This document shows positions 36,540 to 45,028 of a stretch of DNA of 64,000 nucleotides, one piece after another. How positions within the stretch are numbered: the first letter of the stretch is position 1; the number at the start of each line of letters is the position of its first letter. Location: positions 1 through 64,000 of the forward strand of contig NZ_CP086382.1 in assembly GCF_020889625.1 (NCBI RefSeq), written 5' to 3'. The notes beneath the pieces were generated by a model, which saw only the letters and a program-made list of their open reading frames with translations, was not told where the DNA came from and made no database searches. The position numbers and the translations under genes are program-made. The stretch comes from Deinococcus radiophilus. GTDB taxonomy: Bacteria > Deinococcota > Deinococci > Deinococcales > Deinococcaceae.

Positions 36540-37312
36540 GTACGCCACTGCTTGAAGTTGCCGACCTCAGCTACAGCGTAGCTGGCCGCGAACTGCTGCG
36601 GCGCGTGCGCCTGGACTTGTCGGGCGGCGAAGTGCTGGTGGTGGTGGGGCGCAACGGCGCGGGTAAATCCACCCTGCTGAAGCACCTCAGCGGTGAGTTG
36701 CAGGCCCATGACGTCAGTCTGTTCGGGAAGGATCTGAACAGTCACCGCCGCGCCGACCTGGCCCGCCGCCGAGCAGTCCTGGCCCAGCACACGCCGATGT
36801 CGTTCGGCTATGAGGTGCTGGAAGTGGTCGGTCTGGGACGCCTGCCTCACCGGGGCAGCGCCGCCGAGCAAGACGCTGCGGCGCGGGAATGTCTGGGGCG
36901 GGTCGGCCTGGCCGGCTTTGAGCACCGCGACATCCTGACCCTGTCGGGCGGCGAACAGCAACGGGTGCATCTGGCCCGCGTGCTGGCGCAGCTGCACGGC
37001 GTCACAGAGGCGCGGGTGCTGCTGCTGGATGAGCCCACCAGTTCGCTGGATCTGGCCCATCAGCATCAGACCCTGCGCCTGGCCCGCGAGCTGGCCGACG
37101 AAGGCACCGGCGTGCTGGCGATTTTGCACGACTTGAACCTGGCCGCGCAGTACGCCGACCGGATGCTGGTGCTCTCGGACGGCGAAGTCCTGGCCTATGG
37201 ACCTCCGGCGGAGGTGCTGCAACCAGGACTGATTGCCCAGGCCTTTGGGCATGACGTGCAGGTCATCCAACATCCCTGCTTGGGCTGTCCACTGGTGGTC
37301 AGCGCCGGCTGA
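36536..37312 (+). CDS. hmuV: Haem/siderophore ABC transporter ATPase (HmuV-like)
   Basis: A 258-residue ATPase. Walker A GRNGAGKST, the Q-loop L-A-Q-H, signature LSGGEQQRVHLAR, Walker B VLLLDEPTSSLD and the switch His in ILHDLN are all present. The GTG at 36536 overlaps the hmuU stop (GTGA); the larger open frame is not protein-like upstream. The last residues V-I-Q-H-P-x-x-G-C-P match the HmuV C-terminus. Completes a three-gene importer. Confidence 0.94.
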   Translation: MSTPLLEVADLSYSVAGRELLRRVRLDLSGGEVLVVVGRNGAGKSTLLKHLSGELQAHDVSLFGKDLNSHRRADLARRRAVLAQHTPMSFGYEVLEVVGLGRLPHRGSAAEQDAAARECLGRVGLAGFEHRDILTLSGGEQQRVHLARVLAQLHGVTEARVLLLDEPTSSLDLAHQHQTLRLARELADEGTGVLAILHDLNLAAQYADRMLVLSDGEVLAYGPPAEVLQPGLIAQAFGHDVQVIQHPCLGCPLVVSAG

Positions 37313-37370
37313 ATTCCGGCTTCACACGGGTTGCATTTGATCCAATAGCCCATTTCTCTAAGGGGGGGAA

Positions 37371-37916
37371 ATGACACTAGCAGAGCACTTTACTGGGGTG
37401 GCCCTGGGGTCGCCCTGGAGGAGCCTGGCCTGGCTGCAACGCCAGCTGCCCGCCCAGGTCCAGTTGACTGCCGTACAGGCCACGCCTGGTCTGGCCCGGC
37501 GCGCCGCTGAACGGGGGGCGGCCCGGATAGCTGCGGCTCAGGCCACCCGTCATCGGCCGCCTAATGAACCCTCGGCCCTCAGCTGCAGTCATTCAGCGGG
37601 CTGGGGGTTGGCGCTGGCCGGGCCTGCCCGCTGGCGCCTCGGCGCTGATCTGGAATACCTGCCCACCCTGAACGCCCGGGTACTGCACCTCAGCCTGGCC
37701 GAGAGTGCCTATAAGGCCGGCATGGGCCAGCGGCGTTTTCAGCCCGAAGACTACCACTGGCAGGCCGGCTGCCGACCTGGTGAAGCCAGGGTCTGGAACG
37801 TTCAGGGGGACAGCATCCCGGCCCACTGGGTCTGGGAGGATCACTTTTTGCTCACCGCCTGTGTTCAGGCCCCAGAGCATTTGACAGAATTACGGCCCCC
37901 CAGGAAAAGCGCCTGA
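37371..37916 (+). CDS. EntD-like phosphopantetheinyl transferase, internally shortened
   Basis: A 181-residue protein with the start and end of an EntD/Sfp-type transferase, which loads the 4'-phosphopantetheine arm on the ArCP of the downstream DhbB. Seen: L-S-C-S-H-S-A-G-W (usually SISHC/T), G-A-D-L-E (usually G-V/I-D-x-E, Mg2+ ligands) and the L-A-E-S-A-Y-K-A motif (usually K-E-S-x-Y-K). Only about ten residues separate the last two motifs, where 40 or more are usual, and the Lys of K-E-S is Ala. The gene is in frame but the Mg2+ cavity may be altered. GGGGGGG precedes the ATG. Likely part of the siderophore system; activity is doubtful. Confidence 0.65.
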   Translation: MTLAEHFTGVALGSPWRSLAWLQRQLPAQVQLTAVQATPGLARRAAERGAARIAAAQATRHRPPNEPSALSCSHSAGWGLALAGPARWRLGADLEYLPTLNARVLHLSLAESAYKAGMGQRRFQPEDYHWQAGCRPGEARVWNVQGDSIPAHWVWEDHFLLTACVQAPEHLTELRPPRKSA

Positions 37917-37958
37917 GGTGCCTCCATTCTGCCCAATGCTCCCGGCAAATTCACTCAC

Positions 37959-37995
37959 TTCGTTCGGACAACGAATGGCGAACAACACGCCATTC
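37959..37995. promoter_or_regulatory. Two overlapping inverted repeats upstream of the catecholate cluster
   Basis: TTCGTT-CGGAC-AACGAA (37959-37975) and GAATGGCG-AACAACA-CGCCATTC (37973-37995) share three bases, so they cannot form at once as RNA hairpins. They lie 28-64 bases before dhbC. Operator for an iron repressor or an attenuator-like switch are both possible. Confidence 0.5.
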
Positions 37996-38022
37996 TTATG
38001 TCAAATGCTCTAGGGAGGCCCT

Positions 38023-39034
38023 ATGGTCATGAAGTTCTGTTCGCCTGAGAGTGAATTTTCCTGTCACTGTGAAGTGGCGGAGTGTGTGGTGTCTCCGGCC
38101 AGCGGGCGGTCAGCCCAGGCCCAGGCCCTGCTGCAAACCAGCGGGGCCCCGTGGATTCTGGGGGCACTGCCGTTCAGTCCCCAGGAGGATGGGTATTTCT
38201 ATGTGCCTGGTCCGGCAGTGCCTTCTGGTGACCTGGACCCCTGCCCTCCGGCTGGCCCGGTCCAGTGGCGCGGCGGCACCAGCGACCAGGACTATCAGGC
38301 GCGGGTCGTAGCGGCACTGCGTGAACTCCACAGTGGCCGACTCCGCAAGGTGGTGCTGGCCCGCGAGCTACAGCTTGAGCTGGACCAGCCGGCCGACATG
38401 TCCAGGCTACATACCCACCTGTGCCGCACCCACCCCAGCGCGTATGTCTTCACGCTTCCGCTGCCGGATGGTGGATTCTGGACCGGGGCCAGTCCGGAAC
38501 TGCTGGTCCGGGTCCAGGGCGGACAGCTCAGTCTTCAGCCCCTCGCCGGCACCCGCCGCCGCAAGCGGGACGCCGAGCAAGACGCGCAGGCGGCTCAGGC
38601 CCTGCTGGGCAGCGCCAAGGACCGCCACGAACATGCCCTGATGGTGCAGAACATGGCCGACCTCCTGGCGCCACTGTGCCGGAAGCTGGACGTCCCAGCG
38701 CGGCCCAGCCTGGTCGGTACCCCGTCCCTGTGGCATTTGGGCACCCGTATCGGTGGGCAACTGCGCCCAGACGTCACGGTGCTGGATGTGCTGGACATCG
38801 TGCATCCCACACCCGCGGTCGGCGGAGTGCCGCGCCCAGGGCGACGGCGAATGGGCGCTGGGCATCCGCGCCGCCCAGATTCAGGGCCGTCAGGTGCGGC
38901 TGTGGGCCGGAGCAGGCATCGTGGCCGATTCGGACCCAGCTGCGGAATGCGCCGAAACTCGTGCCAAGCTGGGCATCATGCTGGCGGCGCTGGGCGTCCG
39001 GCACCCACTGGAACAAGGAGCCGTCCATGCCTGA
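38023..39034 (+). pseudogene. dhbC: Isochorismate synthase (DhbC/EntC), out-of-frame internal deletion
   Basis: The first enzyme of dihydroxybenzoate synthesis, normally about 390 residues. From the ATG at 38023 (GGGAGG upstream) the frame encodes the chorismate-binding fold: L-R-K-V-V-L-A-R, S-P-E-L-L-V-R, P-L-A-G-T-R-R-R, and L-V-G-T-P-S-L-W-H-L-G-T-R. It reaches H-P-T-P-A-V-G-G-V-P and then shifts. At about 38833 a different frame resumes with Q-G-D-G-E-W-A-L-G-I-R and runs to the expected C-terminus and TGA at 39032-39034. The 25-30 residues usually between these (F-D-R-G-x-Y-A-G-x-V-G-W) are missing, and phase is lost. So the gene carries a deletion whose length is not a multiple of three. 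A sequencing or assembly fault in GC-rich DNA is possible. Confidence 0.8.
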
Positions 39035-40766
39035 ACACTCCGTGTCTTCCGGGTCTGACTTTACCCCCTGGCCCGCCGAGCGGGCGGCTCTCTACCGCGA
39101 GTTGGGCTACTGGCAGGGCCAGACCTTCACCGACTGGCTGTGGGAGCGGGCACAGCGTTATGGTGCCTCCCCCGCCCTGGTCACGGCCGAACGCCAATGG
39201 AATTACCGTGACCTGTGGCAGCAAAGTGGCGAGCGGGCGCAGCAGTTCACTGGCCTGGGCCTGCGCCCTGGCGACGCAGCCGTGCTGCACCTACCCAACC
39301 ATCCGGAATTCTTCTTCAACTTCTTCGGCTTGCTGCTGGCCGGGGTGCGGCCCGTGCTGGCCCTGCCCGCCCACCGGCACCATGAAATCACAGCCTTTGT
39401 GCGTCAGACAGAAGCGCAGCTGTACATCGGCCCGGATCAGCCGGTGGGACGCGAGCTACAAGCGCAGCTGGGCAACCTGCCGCTCCCGGTGAGGACGCTG
39501 CTTCAGCCGCTGGACCTGGACCGTTCCGCACCCCACCGTTCCGAACTCCAGCGTACCGACCTGGCGGCCATGCCCACCTGGCCCGGCCGCCAGCAGGACC
39601 CCGATCAACCCGCCTTTTATCAGCTCTCTGGCGGCAGTACCGGCACCCCCAAGCTGATTCCCCGCACGCACGACGATTACCTCTACTCGGTGCGGGCCAG
39701 CGCGGAAATCTGTGCACTGTCGCCGCAGACCGTTTATTTGGCCGCCTTGCCACTGGCCCACAATTTTCTGCTTTCCTCACCCGGCAGCCTGGGCACACTG
39801 CATGTGGGCGGGCAGGTGGTGATCGCCCCGCAGCCCGACCCCGGCACCTGTTTCGGTCTGATGGAGCGCTACGGGATCAACATGGTCGCCCTGGTACCCG
39901 CGCTGCTGCTGGTCTGGCTGGAGGCGGCGGCGCGGCGCCCGGTCCCGGCCAGTCTGGCGGTGGTGCAGGTCGGCGGCGCACCACTGGCCCCGGAAGTGGC
40001 GGCTCAGGTTCCGCAGCAGCTGGGCGCCACCCTGCAACAGGTTTTCGGCATGGCGGAGGGCCTGGTCAACTACACCCGGCTGGACGGCCCCTTGCCGCTG
40101 GACACCCAGGGCTTCGCCATCAGTCCCCATGACGAGATCCTGATTGTGGACGATGATGACCAGCCCGTGCCAGACGGCACACCCGGCCATCTGCTCACGC
40201 GTGGCCCCTACACCATCTGCGGCTATTTCCGCGCAGACGAACACAACAGCCGGGCCTTTACCCGTGACGGTTTTTACCGCACCGGCGACCTTGTGACCCG
40301 GCTGGCCGATGGCTCACTGCGCGTGACCGGACGCAGCAAAGATCAGATCAACCGGGGCGGCGAGAAAATCGCGGCAGAGGAAATCGAGCACGCCCTGCTG
40401 GGCGCTCCCGGTGTACACAACGCGGCCCTGATCGGGCGGCCCGATCCACGGCTGGGCGAACGCAGCCTGGCCTGTATTCAGTCTGCCGATCCCGCTGCGC
40501 CGCCCAGCCCTGCCGAGTTGCGGCGTTATCTGCTGGACCTCGGCCTGGCCACCTACAAACTGCCGGACCAATTCGAGTTCCTCACCCTGCCGCGCACAGC
40601 AGCAGGCAAGGTCAACAAACGGGCGCTGCGCGAACACTTTCACGCACGGCCCACCCAGGAAACCCATGATTCCCAAGATTGCCCCTTACCCCATGCCGGC
40701 CCAGTGGCCCGAAAACCGAGTCCACTGGCAGCTGCGTCCCGAGCGGGCCGCGCTGCTGGTCCATGA
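39027..40766 (+). CDS. dhbE: 2,3-dihydroxybenzoate-AMP ligase (DhbE/EntE)
   Basis: A 579-residue adenylating enzyme that activates 2,3-dihydroxybenzoate and loads it on the ArCP. The core motif is L-S-G-G-S-T-G-T-P-K, with A-L-P-L-A-H-N, V-G-G-A-P-L, Q-V-F-G-M-A-E-G (A5), Y-R-T-G-D (A7), the G-R-S-K-D-Q-I-N-R-G-G-E-K-I hinge and a C-terminal lysine in T-A-A-G-K-V-N-K. Asn (A-H-N) matches the aryl-acid substrate signature. ATG at 39027 lies inside the dhbC tail. The frame runs 101 bases into dhbB, adding about 33 residues after the normal end, so a mutated stop codon is likely. Part of a tightly linked operon. Confidence 0.93.
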   Translation: MPEHSVSSGSDFTPWPAERAALYRELGYWQGQTFTDWLWERAQRYGASPALVTAERQWNYRDLWQQSGERAQQFTGLGLRPGDAAVLHLPNHPEFFFNFFGLLLAGVRPVLALPAHRHHEITAFVRQTEAQLYIGPDQPVGRELQAQLGNLPLPVRTLLQPLDLDRSAPHRSELQRTDLAAMPTWPGRQQDPDQPAFYQLSGGSTGTPKLIPRTHDDYLYSVRASAEICALSPQTVYLAALPLAHNFLLSSPGSLGTLHVGGQVVIAPQPDPGTCFGLMERYGINMVALVPALLLVWLEAAARRPVPASLAVVQVGGAPLAPEVAAQVPQQLGATLQQVFGMAEGLVNYTRLDGPLPLDTQGFAISPHDEILIVDDDDQPVPDGTPGHLLTRGPYTICGYFRADEHNSRAFTRDGFYRTGDLVTRLADGSLRVTGRSKDQINRGGEKIAAEEIEHALLGAPGVHNAALIGRPDPRLGERSLACIQSADPAAPPSPAELRRYLLDLGLATYKLPDQFEFLTLPRTAAGKVNKRALREHFHARPTQETHDSQDCPLPHAGPVARKPSPLAAASRAGRAAGP

Positions 40767-41514
40767 CCTGCAACTCTATTTCCTGAACTATTTCGCGGTG
40801 ACGCAAATGCCGATCCCGCAGCTGCTGTCCCATACAGCCCAGTTGCTGGACGCCTGCCGCGAGCTGGGCATTCCCGTGTTTTACACGGCCCAGCCCGGCA
40901 ATCAGTCCCCCAAGGACCGCGCCCTGCTCACCGACATGTGGGGACCAGGCCTGCCGGACGACCCGGCGGCCACGGCCATCCATCCCAGCGTGGCCCCGCA
41001 GCCGGGTGAGACGGTGCTGACCAAGTGGCGCTACAGCGCCTTTCAGCGCAGTAATCTGCGCGAGCGTCTGAACGACCAGGGACGTGATCAGCTGATCATC
41101 TGCGGGGTCTATGCCCACATCGGCTGCCAGCTGAGCGCGGCTGAGGCCTTTATGCAGGATGTCCAGCCCTTTTTTGTCGCGGACGCCCTGGCAGACTTCA
41201 GCGAAGAGGAGCATCTTCAGGCGCTGAACTATGTGGTGGCGCGCTGCGGTGCCGTGATGGGCACTGCCGAAGTCGTCCGTGCCCTGCACAATGGACCCCT
41301 GACCCGCGGGGCCCTGCGCGCCGAACTGGCCACCGCACTGAACCTGAGCACCGACGACCTTGATCCAGCGGCCGACCTTCAGGACCTGGGCCTGGACTCC
41401 ATCCAGCTGATGCTGCTGCTGGAACGCTGGCAGACACGGGGACTGCAGGTCACTTACGGTGATGTGGCCGTTTCTCCTACCCTGGACACCCTGTGGCAGG
41501 GTTTGCCGGAATGA
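40666..41514 (+). CDS. dhbB: Isochorismatase with aryl carrier protein (DhbB/EntB)
   Basis: A 282-residue bifunctional protein. Residues about 1-210 are isochorismate lyase-hydrolase, with R-A-A-L-L-V-H-D-L-Q-x-Y-F, a Y-T-A-Q-P-G segment, L-T-K-W-R-Y-S-A-F and I-C-G-V-Y-A-H-I-G-C. The catalytic Cys position of the superfamily is Ala-His-Ile here, as in true isochorismatases. Residues about 215-280 are the ArCP, with D-L-G-L-D-S-I-Q-L-M carrying the phosphopantetheine serine. CAGGAA precedes the ATG. The stop overlaps the next gene (ATGA). Confidence 0.94.
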   Translation: MIPKIAPYPMPAQWPENRVHWQLRPERAALLVHDLQLYFLNYFAVTQMPIPQLLSHTAQLLDACRELGIPVFYTAQPGNQSPKDRALLTDMWGPGLPDDPAATAIHPSVAPQPGETVLTKWRYSAFQRSNLRERLNDQGRDQLIICGVYAHIGCQLSAAEAFMQDVQPFFVADALADFSEEEHLQALNYVVARCGAVMGTAEVVRALHNGPLTRGALRAELATALNLSTDDLDPAADLQDLGLDSIQLMLLLERWQTRGLQVTYGDVAVSPTLDTLWQGLPE

Positions 41515-42773
41515 CGGCGCTGGACCCCGGCTTGCCCCTGACCCAGGCCGCGCTCTGGCAATGGTCGTCCCAGGCTCCCGTGGCCCTGTCCGGCGGGCTG
41601 GAACCGGGAGCCGATCCAGCCCACACCGCCGAGCAGTTAACGCTGAGCGGCGCAGTGGATGAGGCAGCGTTTTTCCAGGCGCTGGAGCAGCTCTGGACCG
41701 ATCTGCCCCAGCTGCGGGCCAGGGTGGCCCTGGGCGCTGACGGACAGGTGCGGCACTGGCTGGGAACACAGCCCGTACAGCAGCCTGAACGCTGGGAAGG
41801 CCGTTCTCCCGCTGCGCTGAAGGCCTGGCACAGGCGACCCTACGAGCTGGAAACCGGCGAACTGACCCGGCAGGCCTACTGGACCGACGGGGGCGGGGGA
41901 CAGCTGAATTACCTGCTGGGCGTACATCACCTGGCGCTGGACGGCTATGGTTACGCCCTGCTGTGGCAACGCCTCGCCGCCGAGTACCGGGCACTGACGC
42001 TGGGCCAGCCCCGTCCGGCCGCCTGGGCTGATATCCGGCCGGTGCTGGAGGAAGAAGCGGCCTACCTGGCCTCAGGGGCCTCGGCGCAGGACGCCCGCGC
42101 GTTGGAGGCGCTGTATACCTACCGACCCGCCGAACCGGCCCCACTGCTGGAACGCGGTCTGGCGTGGGGCCACCGCGCCAGCGTACAACTTGGCCTAGAC
42201 ACCCGGCGTGAACTGGAAACGCTGGCGCAACAGGCCGGCGTCAACTGGGCCGAATGGCTGCTGGCCCTGCTGGCGCACGACTGGTGGCTTGAGACTGGCG
42301 AAGCGGAGCCGCTAACCGGCCTGGCCATGATGAACCGGATGGGTACCCCTGCCGCGGGCGTGCCGCTGATGAGAATGAACATGCTGCCCCTGCCCACTCC
42401 TGCGCCCGCCATCCTGGACCCCGCCGACCTCGGACACGCCGCGCGGCAGATTCGCGCCACGTTACAGGAGCTGCGTCCCCATGCCCGTTTCCGCTATGAG
42501 GAACTGTGGCAGCGGCTCGGCCAGCGGCGGCTCTTCGGGCTGGAAGTGAACATCATTCCCTTTACCTTGCCGCTGGATTTCGGCCCTGAGGTGCAGGCCT
42601 CCGTCCAGAGCCTGATCTCCGGCCCCACCGAGGACCTGGCCTGGACACTCAGCGCGGCCCCAGGGCAAACCCTCAACGTGGTGCTGGAGGGGCATCCGGC
42701 GCTGTACAGTCCTGAGGATGTTCAGGCCAGGCTCAGCCGCCTAGAGCAGTGGCTCAGCAGTAGGCGCACATGA
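41511..42773 (+). CDS. Stand-alone NRPS condensation domain (VibH-like amide synthase)
   Basis: A 420-residue free-standing condensation domain. The catalytic H-H-L-A-L-D-G motif (HHxxxDG) is intact near residue 140. Other family motifs, such as R-A-R-V near residue 75 and M-N-R in place of the usual V-x-N-R-x, are recognisable, and it has no adenylation or carrier domain attached. No A-PCP elongation module is present in the cluster. In vibriobactin synthesis the similar lone VibH condenses DHB-S-VibB with free norspermidine; a comparable amide with a polyamine or other soluble amine is inferred here. ATGA overlap with dhbB and the downstream dehydrogenase shows co-expression. Confidence 0.8.
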   Translation: MTALDPGLPLTQAALWQWSSQAPVALSGGLEPGADPAHTAEQLTLSGAVDEAAFFQALEQLWTDLPQLRARVALGADGQVRHWLGTQPVQQPERWEGRSPAALKAWHRRPYELETGELTRQAYWTDGGGGQLNYLLGVHHLALDGYGYALLWQRLAAEYRALTLGQPRPAAWADIRPVLEEEAAYLASGASAQDARALEALYTYRPAEPAPLLERGLAWGHRASVQLGLDTRRELETLAQQAGVNWAEWLLALLAHDWWLETGEAEPLTGLAMMNRMGTPAAGVPLMRMNMLPLPTPAPAILDPADLGHAARQIRATLQELRPHARFRYEELWQRLGQRRLFGLEVNIIPFTLPLDFGPEVQASVQSLISGPTEDLAWTLSAAPGQTLNVVLEGHPALYSPEDVQARLSRLEQWLSSRRT

Positions 42774-43531
42774 CCCCGCCGCAATTGGCGCTGACCTTCT
42801 CCTGGGGTGGCGCGCTGGTGACCGGGGCCGCCAGCGGGATTGGGCGGGCGACCGCGCAATTGCTGGCGGCGGCGGGTGTGCCGACGGTGGCGGCGGACTG
42901 TCAACCCGTCGTCGCTGGCCCCAACCTCTTTCCGCTGCACCTGGACCTGGGACAACCCCAGACGCTGGCAGCAGCCTGGCAAGCGGCGCAGGCTACGTCG
43001 CCGCAGCCCCTGCGCTATCTGGTGAATGTGGCCGGGATTTTGCGTTCAGGCAGTGGCGCACAGGTCTCAGAGGCGGACTGGACCGAACTGATTACTGTCA
43101 ATGCCACGGGCCCACTGCGGCTCAGTCAGCTGGCCGGGGCCGCTCTGGCCGCGCACGGGGGCGGCGTGATCGTCACGGTCACGTCCAATGCGGCGCATAT
43201 GCCGCGGACCGGGATCGGGGCTTACGGCGCTTCTAAGGCCGCGCTCCACACCCTGATGGGGTCTCTGGCCCTAGAGTTGGCTCCTGCAGGGGTGCGGGTC
43301 TGCACCGTATCCCCAGGGTCCACCGCAACACCGATGCAGGCCGCCATGCAAGTACCGCCCCAGCAGGTGATCGCCGGGCAGGCTTCGGATTTCAGACTGG
43401 GCATTCCGCTGGGCCGCTTGGCGAATCCCGAAGATGTCGCCCACAGCATTCTTTTTCTGCTGTCCGATCAGGCGCGGCACCTCACTCTCTGTGACCTGCG
43501 GGTCGACGGCGGCGCGAGTCTGGGACTTTGA
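42770..43531 (+). CDS. dhbA: 2,3-dihydro-2,3-dihydroxybenzoate dehydrogenase (DhbA/EntA)
   Basis: A 253-residue SDR that oxidises the isochorismatase product to 2,3-dihydroxybenzoate. Seen are T-G-A-A-S-G-I-G, A-D-C with Asp for NAD binding, N-V-A-G, T-S-N-A-A-H, Y-G-A-S-K and the S-P-G-S-T-x-T-P-M-Q segment typical of EntA. The start ATG overlaps the condensation gene stop (ATGA). Last gene of the cluster; no exporter or extra biosynthetic enzyme follows. Confidence 0.9.
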   Translation: MTPPQLALTFSWGGALVTGAASGIGRATAQLLAAAGVPTVAADCQPVVAGPNLFPLHLDLGQPQTLAAAWQAAQATSPQPLRYLVNVAGILRSGSGAQVSEADWTELITVNATGPLRLSQLAGAALAAHGGGVIVTVTSNAAHMPRTGIGAYGASKAALHTLMGSLALELAPAGVRVCTVSPGSTATPMQAAMQVPPQQVIAGQASDFRLGIPLGRLANPEDVAHSILFLLSDQARHLTLCDLRVDGGASLGL

Positions 43532-43728
43532 CAGCCAGCCTGCGTCCTACTCCACGCCTTTTGACGGCCCACCTGAGACTTTTTGCCGCACAAATGTAAT
43601 TGCTCGGTGAAGGCTGGGGGCTACCTAAGACACGTCACCGGCCTCTATGCTGGCATTGAGGGAAAAGTTACTTTTATTTTGCTGTATACGACGGCCTTTT
43701 CTCAAAAACATCTGCTCAGGACCCCTTT

Positions 43729-44985
43729 GTGTCATTGCTGAACCCTCCCTTTCCTTTTCCCAGGCGTCATCAGGCCCCACAGCTCACACTGGCGTGGGAC
43801 CTGTTCTTTTTCGGATTGGTGGTCCTGCTGCTGCTGGTGGCAGCGGGACTGGAATTCATCTCAGTGCCTCCGGCAGCATTCTGGCTGTGGGTGATTGCAG
43901 GCGTCTTGGCGCTGGTCATGACCCAGTTGAGCGCCTTTGCCGAGCATGGCTCGGCCTATCTGGTCCCGCTGCTGACCTGGATCATCGCGGCGGCGCTGCT
44001 GATCGCCGTGGGGCAGGCACCGCTGATTCTGGCGCTGATTCCGCTGCATCTGGTGTGGCTGGCCGCACGCACAGTGGCGCAACTGACGTTGCAGCGCCGC
44101 AGCCCGCCGCTGAAGCTGGGGTTTCTGGACCCCCCCACGCCGGAGCTCAGCGAGGCACTGCACACACAACGCATTCAGCCGGTGATGGTGTCCTCACGTG
44201 ATCCATCCTCTCTGAGGGGATTGGACGGCCTGGTGGTCCGCAACGAACCCTCGGGCCAGCTGCACCACCGCGTCTTGGAACATGCCCAGCTGATGAAGCT
44301 GAGCATCATCCCGGAACGTCTGCTGACCGAGGACCTGACCGGCCGGGTCTCGCTTCAGGCGGTGGACCAGAACTGGGTCACACAAGCCGCGTTTCAGCCC
44401 ACCTACCTGTTCTGGAAACGGGGACTGGATGTGTTGTTCACGCTGCTGGCCGCTCCTGTACTGCTCCCCCTGATGGCCCTGGTGGCTCTGGTGGTCTATT
44501 TCAACAGTGGCCGTCCGATCCTGTTCTGGCAGCAGCGGGTGGGGCAAGACGGCAAGCCGTTTCAGCTGGTCAAGTTCCGGACCATGACCCGTGACTCGGA
44601 GCGGGCCGGTCCAGCGTTTGCCAAACAGGGCGACATGCGGATCACGCCGGTCGGGGCGTTTCTGCGCAAGTTCCGGCTGGATGAACTGCCCCAGTTCTGG
44701 AACGTGCTGCGCGGCGATATGAGCATTATCGGGCCGCGCCCGGAACAGCTGGCCTTTACCGTGGAATTTGAGGAAAGTATTCCCATGTACACCTCGCGGC
44801 ACTGGGTGCGCCCAGGCATCACCGGCTGGGCCCAGGTCAATCAGGGCTACACCGACAGCGCGGCCCAGATCACCGAGAAGCTTGAATATGACTTTTATTA
44901 CGTCAAGCACTGCTCGGCGCCGCTTGATCTGAAGATCGTCTGGAAAACTGTGCTGACCATCCTGACTGGCTTCGGCTCTCGCTAG
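43729..44985 (+). CDS. Membrane sugar-phosphate transferase (polyprenyl-phosphate type)
   Basis: A 418-residue bacterial sugar transferase of the WbaP/WcaJ class. The N-terminal 120 residues carry four hydrophobic helices; a nucleotide-binding-like linker follows; the C-terminal catalytic domain (about residues 225-418) shows K-R-G-L-D-V-L-F, F-W-Q-Q-R-V-G, F-x-L-V-K-F-R-T-M, F-L-R-K-F-R-L-D-E-L-P-Q-F-W-N-V-L-R-G-D-M-S-I-I-G-P-R-P-E, and P-G-I-T-G-W-A-Q-V-N. It transfers a sugar phosphate to undecaprenyl phosphate to begin exopolysaccharide repeat assembly. Start is GTG at 43729. It stands after the siderophore operon, with no glycosyltransferase neighbours until 48344. Confidence 0.9.
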   Translation: MSLLNPPFPFPRRHQAPQLTLAWDLFFFGLVVLLLLVAAGLEFISVPPAAFWLWVIAGVLALVMTQLSAFAEHGSAYLVPLLTWIIAAALLIAVGQAPLILALIPLHLVWLAARTVAQLTLQRRSPPLKLGFLDPPTPELSEALHTQRIQPVMVSSRDPSSLRGLDGLVVRNEPSGQLHHRVLEHAQLMKLSIIPERLLTEDLTGRVSLQAVDQNWVTQAAFQPTYLFWKRGLDVLFTLLAAPVLLPLMALVALVVYFNSGRPILFWQQRVGQDGKPFQLVKFRTMTRDSERAGPAFAKQGDMRITPVGAFLRKFRLDELPQFWNVLRGDMSIIGPRPEQLAFTVEFEESIPMYTSRHWVRPGITGWAQVNQGYTDSAAQITEKLEYDFYYVKHCSAPLDLKIVWKTVLTILTGFGSR

Positions 44986-45028
44986 AGTGGGGGTTGCGTG
45001 ACGGCATCAGCGAAGCTCAGGCGGCAAA

